NCBI GenBank assembly: GCA_026126345.1
Contig: JAHCJH010000005.1
Location: 1 to 52,660 of the forward strand
Length of the DNA: 52,660 nt
Direction of reading: 5' to 3'
Source of the DNA: Phycisphaeraceae bacterium
GTDB taxonomy: Bacteria > Planctomycetota > Phycisphaerae > Phycisphaerales > UBA1924
Position 1 is the stretch's first letter, and every line of letters starts with the position of its first letter. Position numbers and translations under genes: made by a program. Shown here piece by piece: positions 41,151-52,043 of this stretch. The notes under the pieces are model-generated. The model was given only the letters and a program-made list of their open reading frames with translations, did not search any database and had not been told where the DNA came from.

Positions 41151-41831
41151 ATGCACGCACGCCCGCTGCTGTCCGCCGCGATTCTGACGTTGGCCGCGCA
41201 CGGAGCGTGCCGCGCCGATGTGCTGCTGTTCGGTCAGATGCCCGTGGATCAACTGTCGTCGTTGAACTCGCAGTTCACTGGCGGGTCGGAGATGCGGCGG
41301 ACGGCGGACGATTTCTGGCTGCCGACGGGGAATACAAACCCGTACGCGATCAGCCGCGTGACTGGGTACGTGCACTCGGCGCTGGGCGCCGCCGACCCGA
41401 GCCGGTACGGCGTGGAGATCTACGCCGACGCGGGCGGAACGCCCGGGGCGCTGCTGGTGCAGCGGATCGGGGCGTCGCGCCTGGAAGACCGGGGGTGGGC
41501 CCCCTCCAACATGCGGATCGTCGAGGCGATCTTCGACCTGTCGTTCTCGGCCGCGGCCGGGCAACGCTACTGGGTGTCGGTGTTCGGCGTCGACGGCGCG
41601 ACGGGCCAGACGCGCTTCAGTACGTACAACTACGGCGGCGCCACGCAGGGGTACACGGCGAGGTACCAGGTGGGCGGCGGGGCCTGGGCGCCCGTGGAGA
41701 CGGCGGCGGGCTCCATGTACCGCGACTTTGCGTTCGGTGTCTACGGCGCGCAACTGGTGCCCGGTCCGGGCGCCGCGGGGGCGCTGGGGTTGGGCGCCTG
41801 GGGCGTTGCGGGTCGTCGTCGGCGGCGCTGA
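41151..41831 (+). CDS. PEP-CTERM-like exported protein
   Basis: A 226-residue secreted protein. A signal peptide (MHARPLLSAAILTLAAHGACRA) precedes a beta-rich domain (VTGYVHSALGAADPSRYGVE, YWVSVFGVDGATGQTRFSTY). The C-terminus is a sorting signal of the PEP-CTERM kind, VPGPGAAGALGLGAWGVAG followed by RRRRR; it reads P-G-P where the classical motif has P-E-P, a common planctomycete variant. It would be processed by an exosortase, which is not in the window. ATG 41151 has AGGGAG 8 bases upstream. The substrate or role is unknown. Confidence 0.82.
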   Translation: MHARPLLSAAILTLAAHGACRADVLLFGQMPVDQLSSLNSQFTGGSEMRRTADDFWLPTGNTNPYAISRVTGYVHSALGAADPSRYGVEIYADAGGTPGALLVQRIGASRLEDRGWAPSNMRIVEAIFDLSFSAAAGQRYWVSVFGVDGATGQTRFSTYNYGGATQGYTARYQVGGGAWAPVETAAGSMYRDFAFGVYGAQLVPGPGAAGALGLGAWGVAGRRRRR

Positions 41832-41841
41832 TGCGGGCGGA

Positions 41842-43065
41842 TCAGGGCTGGGGGCGGGCCTTCCACGCCTTGAGCACTTCGGCTTCTTTCTCCGGGGAGA
41901 TGCCGGCGCGCGGCTTGGCCGGGTCGGCCATCGTGGGCTTGGGCTTGCCGTCCTTTTCGGCCTGTTCGATGAGCTCGCGCGTCACGCGGATCCGACGCTC
42001 CAGCTCTCCCGGGAACCAGGCGATCACGTCGCGGGCGGTCTGCTCGACGGGTGTGCTGGTCAGGCCCGCGGCGACGGCCTTGTCGAATTTGCGCCGGTGG
42101 AACCCGCGCAGGCCGTCGACCTGCGGCAGCCAGATGGGAAGCACGCCGGGGCCCACGCCCTGGTTGGCGAGGAACTCGGTTTCGACCCAGGTGAGGGTGG
42201 ATTCGGAGCCCGCGGCCTTGCGGCAGGCTTCGATCATGGCGGCGGTGGTCAGACCGCCCACCGGCCCGCAGGCGTTGAAGACGCCGAAGGTGCGCTGCTC
42301 GATGCAGCGGACGATCCACCGGGCCAGGTCACGCGCGTCGATGATCTGCACGGGGTCTTCTGGGTTGCCGGGGGCGAGGATCTCGCCTCCACGCTTGGCG
42401 CGCATCGGCCAATAGGTGAACCGGTCGCTGGTGTCGCCGGGCCCGACGATGTATCCGGGGCGGATGTTGAGCACGCGCCCGGGCATGGCCTTTTCGGCCG
42501 CCTGTTCGCAGAGCGCCTTGAGCGGGCCGTAGGCGCCGTCGCTCATGGTTTCGATGGAGGGATCTGGGATCGTACCGACAGCGGCGGTCTCGTCGGCGTC
42601 GGGCGTGTTGTTGTCGGCGTAGACCGAAAGGGTGGAGATGAAGACGTATTGCCGCACCGCGTCGGCGAGCAGTTCGGCGGAGGCGGCCACCATGCGCGGG
42701 TAGTAGCCGGAGGTGTCCACGACCGCGTCCCACGAACGGCCCTTGAGGGCCGAAAGACCCTCGCCCTTCTTGGGGTCGCGGTCGCCCTGGAGCTTCTCGA
42801 CTTCGGGGAACAGACCGCCCTTGCGCTTCTCGGTGATGCCGCGGTTGAAGAGGGTGACGGTGTGTCCGCGTGCCTGCGCGGCGTCGACGACGTGGGGCCC
42901 AAGGAAGCCGGTGCCTCCGAGGATGAGGATCTTCAGCGGGCCGGCCCCGGGCTTGACTGGGGCCTTGTCCTTCGGCTGGACGGCGCGGGCCAGGCCGGCG
43001 CCCAACGACAGGGCCCCGACGGCGGAGATGGACGTGGCGAGGAATTCGCGGCGAGAGGTGGACAT
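41842..43065 (-). CDS. Tat-exported NAD-dependent epimerase/dehydratase family protein
   Basis: A 407-residue protein. It begins with a twin-arginine signal (MSTSRREFLATSISAVGALS), so it is exported folded, probably with its cofactor. A Rossmann domain follows, with GGTGFLGPHVVDAAQARGH (GxxGxxG), FNRG, VVDTSGYYP, and the catalytic-type YGPLK (YxxxK) preceded by STLSVY. This is an extended short-chain dehydrogenase of the isoflavone-reductase/RNA-binding (CSP41-like) kind. The substrate is unknown. It is divergent from the LysR regulator, which may control it. Confidence 0.87.
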   Translation of the reverse strand: MSTSRREFLATSISAVGALSLGAGLARAVQPKDKAPVKPGAGPLKILILGGTGFLGPHVVDAAQARGHTVTLFNRGITEKRKGGLFPEVEKLQGDRDPKKGEGLSALKGRSWDAVVDTSGYYPRMVAASAELLADAVRQYVFISTLSVYADNNTPDADETAAVGTIPDPSIETMSDGAYGPLKALCEQAAEKAMPGRVLNIRPGYIVGPGDTSDRFTYWPMRAKRGGEILAPGNPEDPVQIIDARDLARWIVRCIEQRTFGVFNACGPVGGLTTAAMIEACRKAAGSESTLTWVETEFLANQGVGPGVLPIWLPQVDGLRGFHRRKFDKAVAAGLTSTPVEQTARDVIAWFPGELERRIRVTRELIEQAEKDGKPKPTMADPAKPRAGISPEKEAEVLKAWKARPQP

Positions 43066-43092
43066 CGGACGCTCCGGGAAACGGCGGGAACG

Positions 43093-43110
43093 GCCGGGCG
43101 AAATCCCGGC
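43093..43110 (-). promoter_or_regulatory. Leader hairpin, epimerase gene
   Basis: GCCGGG-ATTTCG-CCCGGC on the minus strand, in the ~95-nt leader before ATG 43065. It is a short stem of unknown effect. Confidence 0.3.
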
Positions 43111-43165
43111 GCGGTCGCAGAGATGCTCGAAACGGTCGGATCCGTCGCGAGCGGCGGGCGGTCGG

Positions 43166-43171
43166 AGCGTA
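43166..43171 (-). promoter_or_regulatory. Candidate -10 box, epimerase gene
   Basis: TACGCT on the minus strand, 17 bases from the divergent LysR -10 (43188-43193). A LysR dimer-of-dimers could bridge both. Confidence 0.35.
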
Positions 43172-43187
43172 CCGTGCGTGGTTCGTG

Positions 43188-43193
43188 TAGTGT
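43188..43193 (+). promoter_or_regulatory. Candidate -10 box, leaderless LysR gene
   Basis: TAGTGT, then GGCGGC, then the GTG start at 43200; six bases separate them and there is no ribosome site. Confidence 0.45.
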
Positions 43194-43199
43194 GGCGGC

Positions 43200-44096
43200 G
43201 TGGAACTGACGCCGCTGAGGTACTTCGTGGCCATCGCCGGGGCGGGGCACCTGACGCGGGCGGCCCGCGTGCTGGGGGTCGGGCAGCCGGCGCTGTCGGC
43301 GGCGCTGCGGAAACTGGAGGCGGAAGTGGGCGCCCGGCTGCTGGAACGCTCCCGGCGCGGGGTGGAACCGACGGAAGCCGGCCGGGCGTTTCTACCGCAC
43401 GCCACCGACGCGGTGCGGCGAGCCGAGGCGGGGGCTCGCGCGGTTCGGGAAGTGATGGGGCTGCAGCGGGGTTCGCTGCGCATCGGCGGCGGGGCGACGG
43501 CGACCACGTACCTGCTGCCCGGGGTGGTGTCGGCGGTTCGCCGGGCGCACCCGGGCCTGAGGTTCTACGTGCGCGAGGCGGGCAGCGCCGCCGTGGCGGG
43601 CGCGGTGCTCTCGGGAGAACTTGACCTGGGCATCGTCACGCTGCCGGTGCTCCACCCCGAGGCGGACGAACTGGTGCGCGTTCCGCTGGTGCAGGATGAA
43701 CTGCGCCTGATCGTGCCGCTCCGGCACGCGATGGCGGGGCGCAGGTCGTTCCGCTGGCAGGACCTCGCGGGCGAGTCGGTGGTGGCCTTCGAGGCCGGGA
43801 CGGCGGTGCGCGAGGTGATCGACCGCGCGGCGGGGGCGGCGGGGGTGGCGCTATCGGTGGTCATGGAGCTGCGGTCGATCGAGTCGATCAAGCAGATGGT
43901 GGCGGCGGGGATCGGCGTGGGCTTCGTGTCGCGGTTTGCGCTCGGCGAGGGCGAGGGCCTGACGTGCAAGCAGGGCCGGTTGTCGCGCGGGCTGGCGGTG
44001 GTGCGGCGGCGGCGCGGCGAGCCGAGCCCGGCGGTTCAGATGTTCGAGCGTGAGCTGCTGCGCGTGGCGCGGCGCGGGTGGGAGAAGGCGCCGTGA
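43200..44096 (+). CDS. LysR-family transcriptional regulator
   Basis: A 298-residue regulator. The N-terminal winged helix-turn-helix (MELTPLRYFVAIAGAGHLTRAA, GVGQPALSAALRKLEAEVGA) is typical. The substrate-binding domain (residues ~90-290) has GSLRIGGGATATTYLLPGVV and ELDLGIVTLPVL. GTG 43200 is the natural start and matches LysR alignments. It is divergent from the epimerase gene, the usual place for a LysR target. The stop overlaps the next start (GTGA), coupling it to a membrane protein gene. The effector is unknown. Confidence 0.94.
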   Translation: MELTPLRYFVAIAGAGHLTRAARVLGVGQPALSAALRKLEAEVGARLLERSRRGVEPTEAGRAFLPHATDAVRRAEAGARAVREVMGLQRGSLRIGGGATATTYLLPGVVSAVRRAHPGLRFYVREAGSAAVAGAVLSGELDLGIVTLPVLHPEADELVRVPLVQDELRLIVPLRHAMAGRRSFRWQDLAGESVVAFEAGTAVREVIDRAAGAAGVALSVVMELRSIESIKQMVAAGIGVGFVSRFALGEGEGLTCKQGRLSRGLAVVRRRRGEPSPAVQMFERELLRVARRGWEKAP

Positions 44097-44497
44097 TCTG
44101 GACTCGGGCGCTGGCGGCGTGGGGATTGATCATCGCCTGCGAGACGGTGCTGGGCGCGCTGCGCGGGGCGCTGGTAGCGCCGGCGGTGGGGGATTGGCGG
44201 GCACGGCAGCTCGGCGTTCCCATCGGCCTGGCGGTGATCGTCGGCGTCGGGATGCTGACGGCCCGCTGGATCGGCACGCGCACGACCGGCCAGCGGCTGG
44301 CGGTCGGGGCGCTGTGGGTGGCGCTGACCGTCGCGTTCGAGCTGGCGCTCGGGGTCGGAGCGATGCGGCTGAGCTGGGCGCGCGTGCTGGAGGACTACGA
44401 CCTGTCACGCGGCGGGCTGATGGGGCTGGGGTTGTTGGGCATGTTCCTGACGCCGCTGCTGGCGGCGCGCTGGCGCGGGTTGGATCGACGGGCCTGA
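44093..44497 (+). CDS. Small integral membrane protein of unknown function
   Basis: A 134-residue protein with four likely transmembrane helices (WTRALAAWGLIIACETVLGA, LGVPIGLAVIVGVGMLTARW, LAVGALWVALTVAFELALGV, GLMGLGLLGMFLTPLLAARW). Between helices lie conserved-looking polar turns (RGALVAPAVGDWRARQ, LEDYDLSRGG). I recall similar short hypothetical membrane proteins in other bacteria, none with a known role. GTG 44093 overlaps the LysR stop (GTGA). It converges on the PSCyt1 gene one base away. Confidence 0.75.
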   Translation: MIWTRALAAWGLIIACETVLGALRGALVAPAVGDWRARQLGVPIGLAVIVGVGMLTARWIGTRTTGQRLAVGALWVALTVAFELALGVGAMRLSWARVLEDYDLSRGGLMGLGLLGMFLTPLLAARWRGLDRRA

Positions 44498-44498
44498 G

Positions 44499-45377
44499 TC
44501 AGCGCGCCGGGGAGGGCCAGGGCGCGCCGGCGTCGATCCACCGGCGGAGCGCCGCGATCTCGTCTTCGGTGAGCGGCTCCTCGTCCAGCGGCATCCGCGG
44601 CTCGCCCCCCTCGCCCAGGATGCGCTTCATGAACAGGCTGCCCGCGGCGTCGCCTGGCTTGATCGACGGCCCGTTCTTGCCGCCCGCCAGCACCGCGGCA
44701 CGCGAGTCGAGCCGAAGACGGCCCTTGCGGACGGCGTCGCCGTGGCAATCGATGCACCACTGATCGAGAATGGGCCAGACCTCGCGCGCGAAATCCACAG
44801 CTCCGCCGCCATCGCCGGACGCCGGTGCGGTGATCACGGGTGCGGGCCGGGTGGGGGCCGGCGCTGGCCCGGCCGGGGGTGCGATGCCAAGCATGTCGCG
44901 CAGCGGGCCGGTGAGGTACTGCTCGCCGTGCGTGACCGACCCGCCGAAATGCCCGGCGGCGCCCACGCCGATCGCCGCCAGAAGCAGCGACGCCCGCGTG
45001 GCCAAGCGGGGGCCGGCACGGGTCGCGGCGGATCGTTCCAGCCACAGGCGGCAGATCAGCGCGATCGCCGCCAGCCCCGCCGCGACCAGGCCGAGCGTGC
45101 GGTGAGTCAGGAGCGTCGGCCCGGGGTCGCCCTGCTCCAGATTCGCGTTGAGCAGGCCGCTGGCCGCGGCGGCGACGGCTCCGAGCGCCCCCAGGGCCAG
45201 GCAGGGCACGCCCGCGGGCGAGAGCCCGCGGCCACGAGCGGCACTGACCATCTCGAGCATCAGCGCTGAGAAGACCAGCGCGATGGGGAAGTGGACGAGC
45301 ACGACGTGCAGACGCCCGGCGAGCACGGCGGCAGGCGGGTGGGCGGGCGAGGCGGCCAGGAGCATGTCGGCGAGCAT
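44499..45377 (-). CDS. DUF2231 membrane domain fused to planctomycete-type cytochrome c (PSCyt1)
   Basis: A 292-residue protein. Residues ~15-140 form a four-helix DUF2231 domain (LHVVLVHFPIALVFSALMLE, GLLNANLEQGDP, LLTHRTLGLVAAGLAAIAL). After a Pro/Ala linker, residues ~195-290 are a cytochrome c-like PSCyt1 domain: VWPILDQWCIDCHGDAVRKG with one CxxCH heme site, LRLDSRAAVLAGGKNGPSI, SLFMKRILG, PRMPLDEEPLTEDEIAALRR, and WIDAGAPWP. This domain is a hallmark of planctomycetes. A membrane redox role is likely; the partner is unknown. Its start has a leaderless-type -10. Confidence 0.9.
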   Translation of the reverse strand: MLADMLLAASPAHPPAAVLAGRLHVVLVHFPIALVFSALMLEMVSAARGRGLSPAGVPCLALGALGAVAAAASGLLNANLEQGDPGPTLLTHRTLGLVAAGLAAIALICRLWLERSAATRAGPRLATRASLLLAAIGVGAAGHFGGSVTHGEQYLTGPLRDMLGIAPPAGPAPAPTRPAPVITAPASGDGGGAVDFAREVWPILDQWCIDCHGDAVRKGRLRLDSRAAVLAGGKNGPSIKPGDAAGSLFMKRILGEGGEPRMPLDEEPLTEDEIAALRRWIDAGAPWPSPAR

Positions 45378-45383
45378 GGCCCG

Positions 45384-45389
45384 AGCCTA
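45384..45389 (-). promoter_or_regulatory. Candidate -10 box, leaderless PSCyt1 gene
   Basis: TAGGCT, then CGGGCC, then ATG 45377 on the minus strand; six bases apart. Confidence 0.5.
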
Positions 45390-45407
45390 CCACGGCCAAG
45401 GCCGGCG

Positions 45408-45413
45408 GCTACC
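45408..45413 (+). promoter_or_regulatory. Candidate -10 box, M24 peptidase/FRG operon
   Basis: GC-TACCGT-GCGGCA. The predicted +1 is near 45420, just before the GGAGG ribosome site (45424-45428) of ATG 45435. It is divergent from the PSCyt1 -10, 18 bases away. Confidence 0.4.
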
Positions 45414-45434
45414 GTGCGGCACCGGAGGCTCGCC

Positions 45435-46625
45435 ATGCACAGTCTGTCCGACGTCCAGCGGTACCTCGCCGATCAGGGGATCGACGCCTGGCTTCTGTAC
45501 GACTTTCGGGGGTCCAACCCGGTCTTTACGCGTCTGTGCCCGCAGAAGAAGTGGACCACCCGGCGCGTGTGGCTGCACATTCCCGCCGCCGGCCGGGGGG
45601 AGCCGTTGCTGTTGCACAGCGGTATCGACGGGCCGAGCTTCCGGGAGGTGGACCTGCCCAAGCGGTCGTACCTGGGCTGGCGCGACATGACCGAGGCGCT
45701 GTCGGGCTTGCTGGGGCCCGGGGCGCGAATCGCGATGGACTACTCGCCGGGAAATGCGCTGCCCGTCGTTTCGTGCGTGGACGCGGGCGCGGTTGAATTG
45801 ATTCGCGGGCTGGGCGCCGAGGTGGTGTCATCGGCGAACGTGGCGCAGGTGGCCGTCGCGGCGTGGTCGAGCGCGGCGGTGGAAGCCCACGGGAAGGCGA
45901 GCTGCGCCGTGGCGGGGATCAAGGACGCGGCGTTCGGGCTGATCCGACAGCGGGTGGGCGCGGGCCAGCGCGTGCTGGAGCACGAGGTTGCCGATTTCAT
46001 CCGCGAGGGGTTCAAGCGCGAGGGATTGCAGTGGCCCGACGGGCCCATCGTCGGCGTGAACGCCCACAGCGGCGACCCGCACTACGAGCCGGGCGCCGAC
46101 CGGCCGACGGAGATCAAGCGGGGCGACTGGGTGCTGATCGACCTGTGGGCTCGCCGGCCGGGCGATGAGCACATCTACAGCGACATCACCTGGTGCGGCT
46201 ACGTGGGCGGCAAGGGCCAGTGCCCCGCGGACCGCCTGAGGGTGTTCGAGACGGTGCGGGCGGCGCGGGACGCGGCGCTGGAAGCGGCCCGCGCGGGGTG
46301 GAAGCGGCCCGGCGGCGTGCAGGGGTGGGAACTGGACGAGGCCGCCCGGGGCGTGATCATCGGGGCCGGTTTCGCCGAGGGCATCCGCCACCGCACGGGG
46401 CACAGCCTGAGCCCCGGCCAACTGGTGCACGGGCTGGGCATGAACCTCGACAACCTCGAGACGCGGGACACCCGCCGCATGCTGCCGGGCACGGGCTTTA
46501 CCATCGAGCCGGGGATCTACCTGCCGCAGTTCGGCGTGCGGATGGAGATCAACGTGTACGTGGACGCGGCCAAGGGGCCGGTGGTGACCAGTTGCGTGCA
46601 GGAGGAACCGGTGTGGATGGGATGA
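45435..46625 (+). CDS. M24-family metallopeptidase (Xaa-Pro aminopeptidase-like)
   Basis: A 396-residue cytoplasmic peptidase with a creatinase-type N-terminal domain (MHSLSDVQRYLADQGIDAWL) and a pita-bread catalytic domain. The five metal ligands are visible: D in VLIDLWARR, D in HIYSDITWCG, H in QLVHGLGMN, E in FTIEPGIYLP, and E in VRMEINVYV. The RHRTGHSLSPGQLVHG text marks Xaa-Pro-type enzymes; the specificity is unknown. ATG 45435 has GGAGG 6 bases upstream. The stop overlaps the ATG of the FRG gene (ATGA), so the two are translationally coupled. Confidence 0.9.
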   Translation: MHSLSDVQRYLADQGIDAWLLYDFRGSNPVFTRLCPQKKWTTRRVWLHIPAAGRGEPLLLHSGIDGPSFREVDLPKRSYLGWRDMTEALSGLLGPGARIAMDYSPGNALPVVSCVDAGAVELIRGLGAEVVSSANVAQVAVAAWSSAAVEAHGKASCAVAGIKDAAFGLIRQRVGAGQRVLEHEVADFIREGFKREGLQWPDGPIVGVNAHSGDPHYEPGADRPTEIKRGDWVLIDLWARRPGDEHIYSDITWCGYVGGKGQCPADRLRVFETVRAARDAALEAARAGWKRPGGVQGWELDEAARGVIIGAGFAEGIRHRTGHSLSPGQLVHGLGMNLDNLETRDTRRMLPGTGFTIEPGIYLPQFGVRMEINVYVDAAKGPVVTSCVQEEPVWMG

Positions 46626-47485
46626 GCGGGCGCGGGTATTCCGGCGAAGATTCGGCGGCGTGGAGTGAAGAGCAGCCAGAGACGCTCGCGGAATTGTTGC
46701 GCTATCTGGAGAATCTCGGCGCCCATGGCGGGCAGTACTGGTTTCGCGGTGAGAGTCAGGATTTTCCGAGTCGCCAGTCGCGGTTGGCGGTCAATCACCC
46801 GAATGCCAGTCATGCGGAGCTGTTTGAGCTTGAACTGGAGCTCGTTCGGGAGTTCTGGAGAATTGCGCACCTGCACCTCCGCGGACTGTTGCCTCATCTT
46901 CAGCAACCGGAGCTGAGAGGAATCCATCAATGTCTCGAGGTGATGCCGCTGGCGCGGCACTACGGCATTCCAACCCGACTGGTGGATTGGACAACGCATT
47001 GGTACGTAGCAGCGTTTGTGGCCGCTGTGGATGACCCGGCGAAGCCCGGCTATGTCTATGCACTCAACGCGGCAGAATTGGCGGTCGCCGTACACGCGCG
47101 ATGGGATGGGCTCGGAATTGGATCTTGCCCGTACGGAAGCGGACAGCGGGCCTGGGTCGAGGCTCTTGAACGACCAATGCCGCCGCCATTTCTGATTCAA
47201 TGGCACTACCCGCCGCGCCTTCGACGTATGCACAGTCAAGGCGCGAAGTTCCTGCTTCACAGTTGCGCCAACATGCCGCACGACCCGGCGATCTTCGACT
47301 TACTGAAGCACGCCGAGGGCCAGTTCAAGCACCTTCGGATACGGGTCAATGCCGGACTGAAGGATGAACTTCTGCGGTACCTCGGCCAATTTGAAGTCAA
47401 CGCCGATGCGCTCGGGTTCACTTCGCTCGATCGGGCATGCTGGGAGATGGTGGCCAGCCACCAGAAAGATCACGGTAATCGATGA
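46622..47485 (+). CDS. FRG-domain protein
   Basis: A 287-residue protein. The FRG domain is recognised by GGQYWFRGESQDFPSRQSRL near residue 36, the ELELELVREFWRIAH helix, and LARHYGIPTRLVDWTTHWYV near residue 115. FRG domains occur in phage, toxin and defence contexts, but their activity is unproven. Third-codon positions are clearly richer in A/T than in the flanking genes, which suggests recent acquisition. Even so, the start ATG overlaps the stop of the M24 peptidase gene (ATGA), so expression depends on it. There is no membrane segment. Confidence 0.85.
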   Translation: MSGRGYSGEDSAAWSEEQPETLAELLRYLENLGAHGGQYWFRGESQDFPSRQSRLAVNHPNASHAELFELELELVREFWRIAHLHLRGLLPHLQQPELRGIHQCLEVMPLARHYGIPTRLVDWTTHWYVAAFVAAVDDPAKPGYVYALNAAELAVAVHARWDGLGIGSCPYGSGQRAWVEALERPMPPPFLIQWHYPPRLRRMHSQGAKFLLHSCANMPHDPAIFDLLKHAEGQFKHLRIRVNAGLKDELLRYLGQFEVNADALGFTSLDRACWEMVASHQKDHGNR

Positions 47486-47527
47486 AATAGTGAATTACGA
47501 TCGATTCGATTTATGACTTCCCGGGGC

Positions 47528-47550
47528 TACGGTTGTGGTGAACGCACCAC
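47528..47550 (+). promoter_or_regulatory. Candidate -10 and inverted repeat at +1, aconitase gene
   Basis: GC-TACGGT (47528-47533) is followed at once by GTGGTG-AACG-CACCAC (47535-47550). The predicted +1 (~47540) lies inside the inverted repeat, so it reads better as an operator than as a leader hairpin. GGTT and AACC flank it as an offset outer pair. Confidence 0.4.
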
Positions 47551-47572
47551 GCAAACCACCCGGAGCCGAGCC

Positions 47573-50347
<2,775 letters not shown>

Positions 50348-50351
50348 GGCC

Positions 50352-50357
50352 TACGCT
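50352..50357 (+). promoter_or_regulatory. Candidate -10 box, near-leaderless DUF2325-like gene
   Basis: TACGCT eight bases before ATG 50366, in the 18-base gap after the aconitase gene. Confidence 0.4.
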
Positions 50358-50365
50358 GATTTCGG

Positions 50366-51988
50366 ATGAAGGGCGATCTGGCCAGCCTGCTGGCGGCGGT
50401 GGAGGCGTACCTGGCCCCGCGCGCCAAGCAAGACCCGCACCTGCGCGAGTTGCTTCGGCAGGCCGCGGCGTGGCTGAGTTCCATCGCCGGACCCGACGAT
50501 CCGGCGACGGGTTCGGGCGGGGTGTCCGCGGACGACCGGGCGTCGCGTGCCGCGGGCGAGGCTTTGGCCCAGGTCTCGGGCGTCGCGGCGGAGCAGGGGG
50601 TTCCGGATCAAGAGGCCCCGCGACGCCCCGGCGAGCGGGCCCAGGCGCTGGTGCCGTTGAAGATCGGCGACACGCTGGTGCACGTGCCTGTGGAAGGCTC
50701 GACGCAGGAGATCGGTCGGGCCCGGCTGGCGGCGCAACCCCCGGAGGAGCCCGAGCGGGCGCGCCCGGCGGACGCCGCGGGCGAGCCGGATCTGGCGGTG
50801 GTGGCCCGCCGGGCGCGACTGAAGGCCCAGGCGTGCCCGGTGGCGATGCGCCGTCGCGGGCTGCGGGCGGGCGACGCGGCGCTGGGCGACGTGCTGGCGG
50901 AGATGAACGCGCTGATCGCGCGGGCCAAGTCGCTGCCCTCGTGCTTCCTGTGGCAGTTCTTCCCCGAGCACCCGGTGCCCGCCGACGAGCATCTGCGCAC
51001 CATCGAGCGGTGCTACGCCAACCTGGCGCTGGCGGCCGAGCTCGCGCTCCGGGTCGAGGGCAACGACGATCTGGAGGACGTGCAGCGCGAGGCGATCCAG
51101 GCGCTGGCCGAGGCGCAATCGGCCCTGCGCGTGGCGCTGGGCTCGACCTGGCTGACGCGCCCGGACCAGGATCAGGACGACGCGTTCCTGTGGCTGACGG
51201 TCAAGACTAAGCGCGACCAGGTGTTCATCGAGCGGTTCATGCGGCTGAACGACCCGGCCGATCCGGCGCGGGCGGACGAGCTCGGGCAGCGCCTGCTCGA
51301 ACTGGCGGCCGACGCGGACCGGATCACGCGCGAGCGTAAGAACGTGTCGGCGCTGGTGAACAAGGTCCGCTTCCACGCCAAGCGGATCGCCGACGCGCCC
51401 ACCGACGACCACGCGCCCGACTGGGCGAAGATCGCCGAAGCGATCGACCGGCTGAACCTCGCCGGCGTGCGGCCGACGGATCCGCGCGTCACTGGGGCGC
51501 TGGCGCCCACGGCCGGCGTGGCCGAGCCGGCGTCGCCGACGCCGGCGCTGTCGGCGGCGCTCATGGCCGCCAGCGTGGCCCGGCGCGAACCGGCGTCCGA
51601 GCCCGAGCAGCAGCAGCGCCGGTACAGCGCGACGGTGGAGCGGGTGCGCGCGTGGCTGCACGGGGCACGGGTGGTTGTCGTCGGGGGCGAGGTGTACGAC
51701 CACGCGCGCCAGCGGCTGACCGAGGCGCTGGAGCTGGGGGAACTGGACTGGGTGCACCTGCGCGAGCACGCCTCGTCGGCGCCGCTGGAGGCGGCGATCG
51801 CGCGGCCGGACACGCGCCTGGTGCTGGCCCTGGTGAAGCTGGCCGGGCACCAGCACATCGACGACGCCCGACGCTGGGCACGGCAGCACGGCAGGCCGCT
51901 GGTGATGGTGCCGGGCGGGTACAACCCCGAGCAGGTCGCCGCGGAGATTGCCGCCCAGGTCAGCGACCGGCTGGAGCCGGCACGCTGA
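50366..51988 (+). CDS. Protein with C-terminal DUF2325-like domain
   Basis: A 540-residue cytoplasmic protein. The N-terminal 350 residues are helical, with low-complexity Ala/Pro stretches and no motif I know. The last ~100 residues form an alpha/beta domain like DUF2325: ARVVVVGGEVYDHARQRLTE, ELDWVHLREHASSAPLEAAI, LVLALVKLAGHQHIDDARRW, and HGRPLVMVPGGYNPEQVAAE. DUF2325 has been seen in small regulatory or nucleotide-associated proteins, but its activity is unknown. It follows acnA by 18 bases and has its own -10-like box. Confidence 0.72.
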   Translation: MKGDLASLLAAVEAYLAPRAKQDPHLRELLRQAAAWLSSIAGPDDPATGSGGVSADDRASRAAGEALAQVSGVAAEQGVPDQEAPRRPGERAQALVPLKIGDTLVHVPVEGSTQEIGRARLAAQPPEEPERARPADAAGEPDLAVVARRARLKAQACPVAMRRRGLRAGDAALGDVLAEMNALIARAKSLPSCFLWQFFPEHPVPADEHLRTIERCYANLALAAELALRVEGNDDLEDVQREAIQALAEAQSALRVALGSTWLTRPDQDQDDAFLWLTVKTKRDQVFIERFMRLNDPADPARADELGQRLLELAADADRITRERKNVSALVNKVRFHAKRIADAPTDDHAPDWAKIAEAIDRLNLAGVRPTDPRVTGALAPTAGVAEPASPTPALSAALMAASVARREPASEPEQQQRRYSATVERVRAWLHGARVVVVGGEVYDHARQRLTEALELGELDWVHLREHASSAPLEAAIARPDTRLVLALVKLAGHQHIDDARRWARQHGRPLVMVPGGYNPEQVAAEIAAQVSDRLEPAR

Positions 51989-52031
51989 GCGCGGGTGTTG
52001 GCGCGGGCGGTGGTGGGGGGGTGGGGGCGGC

Positions 52032-52037
52032 AACAAT
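52032..52037 (+). promoter_or_regulatory. Candidate -10 box, leaderless small membrane protein
   Basis: AACAAT, then GCGGCC, then ATG 52044. The spacer is identical to that of the unknown gene at 19465. The hexamer lacks the first T, so the call is weaker. Confidence 0.35.
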
Positions 52038-52043
52038 GCGGCC

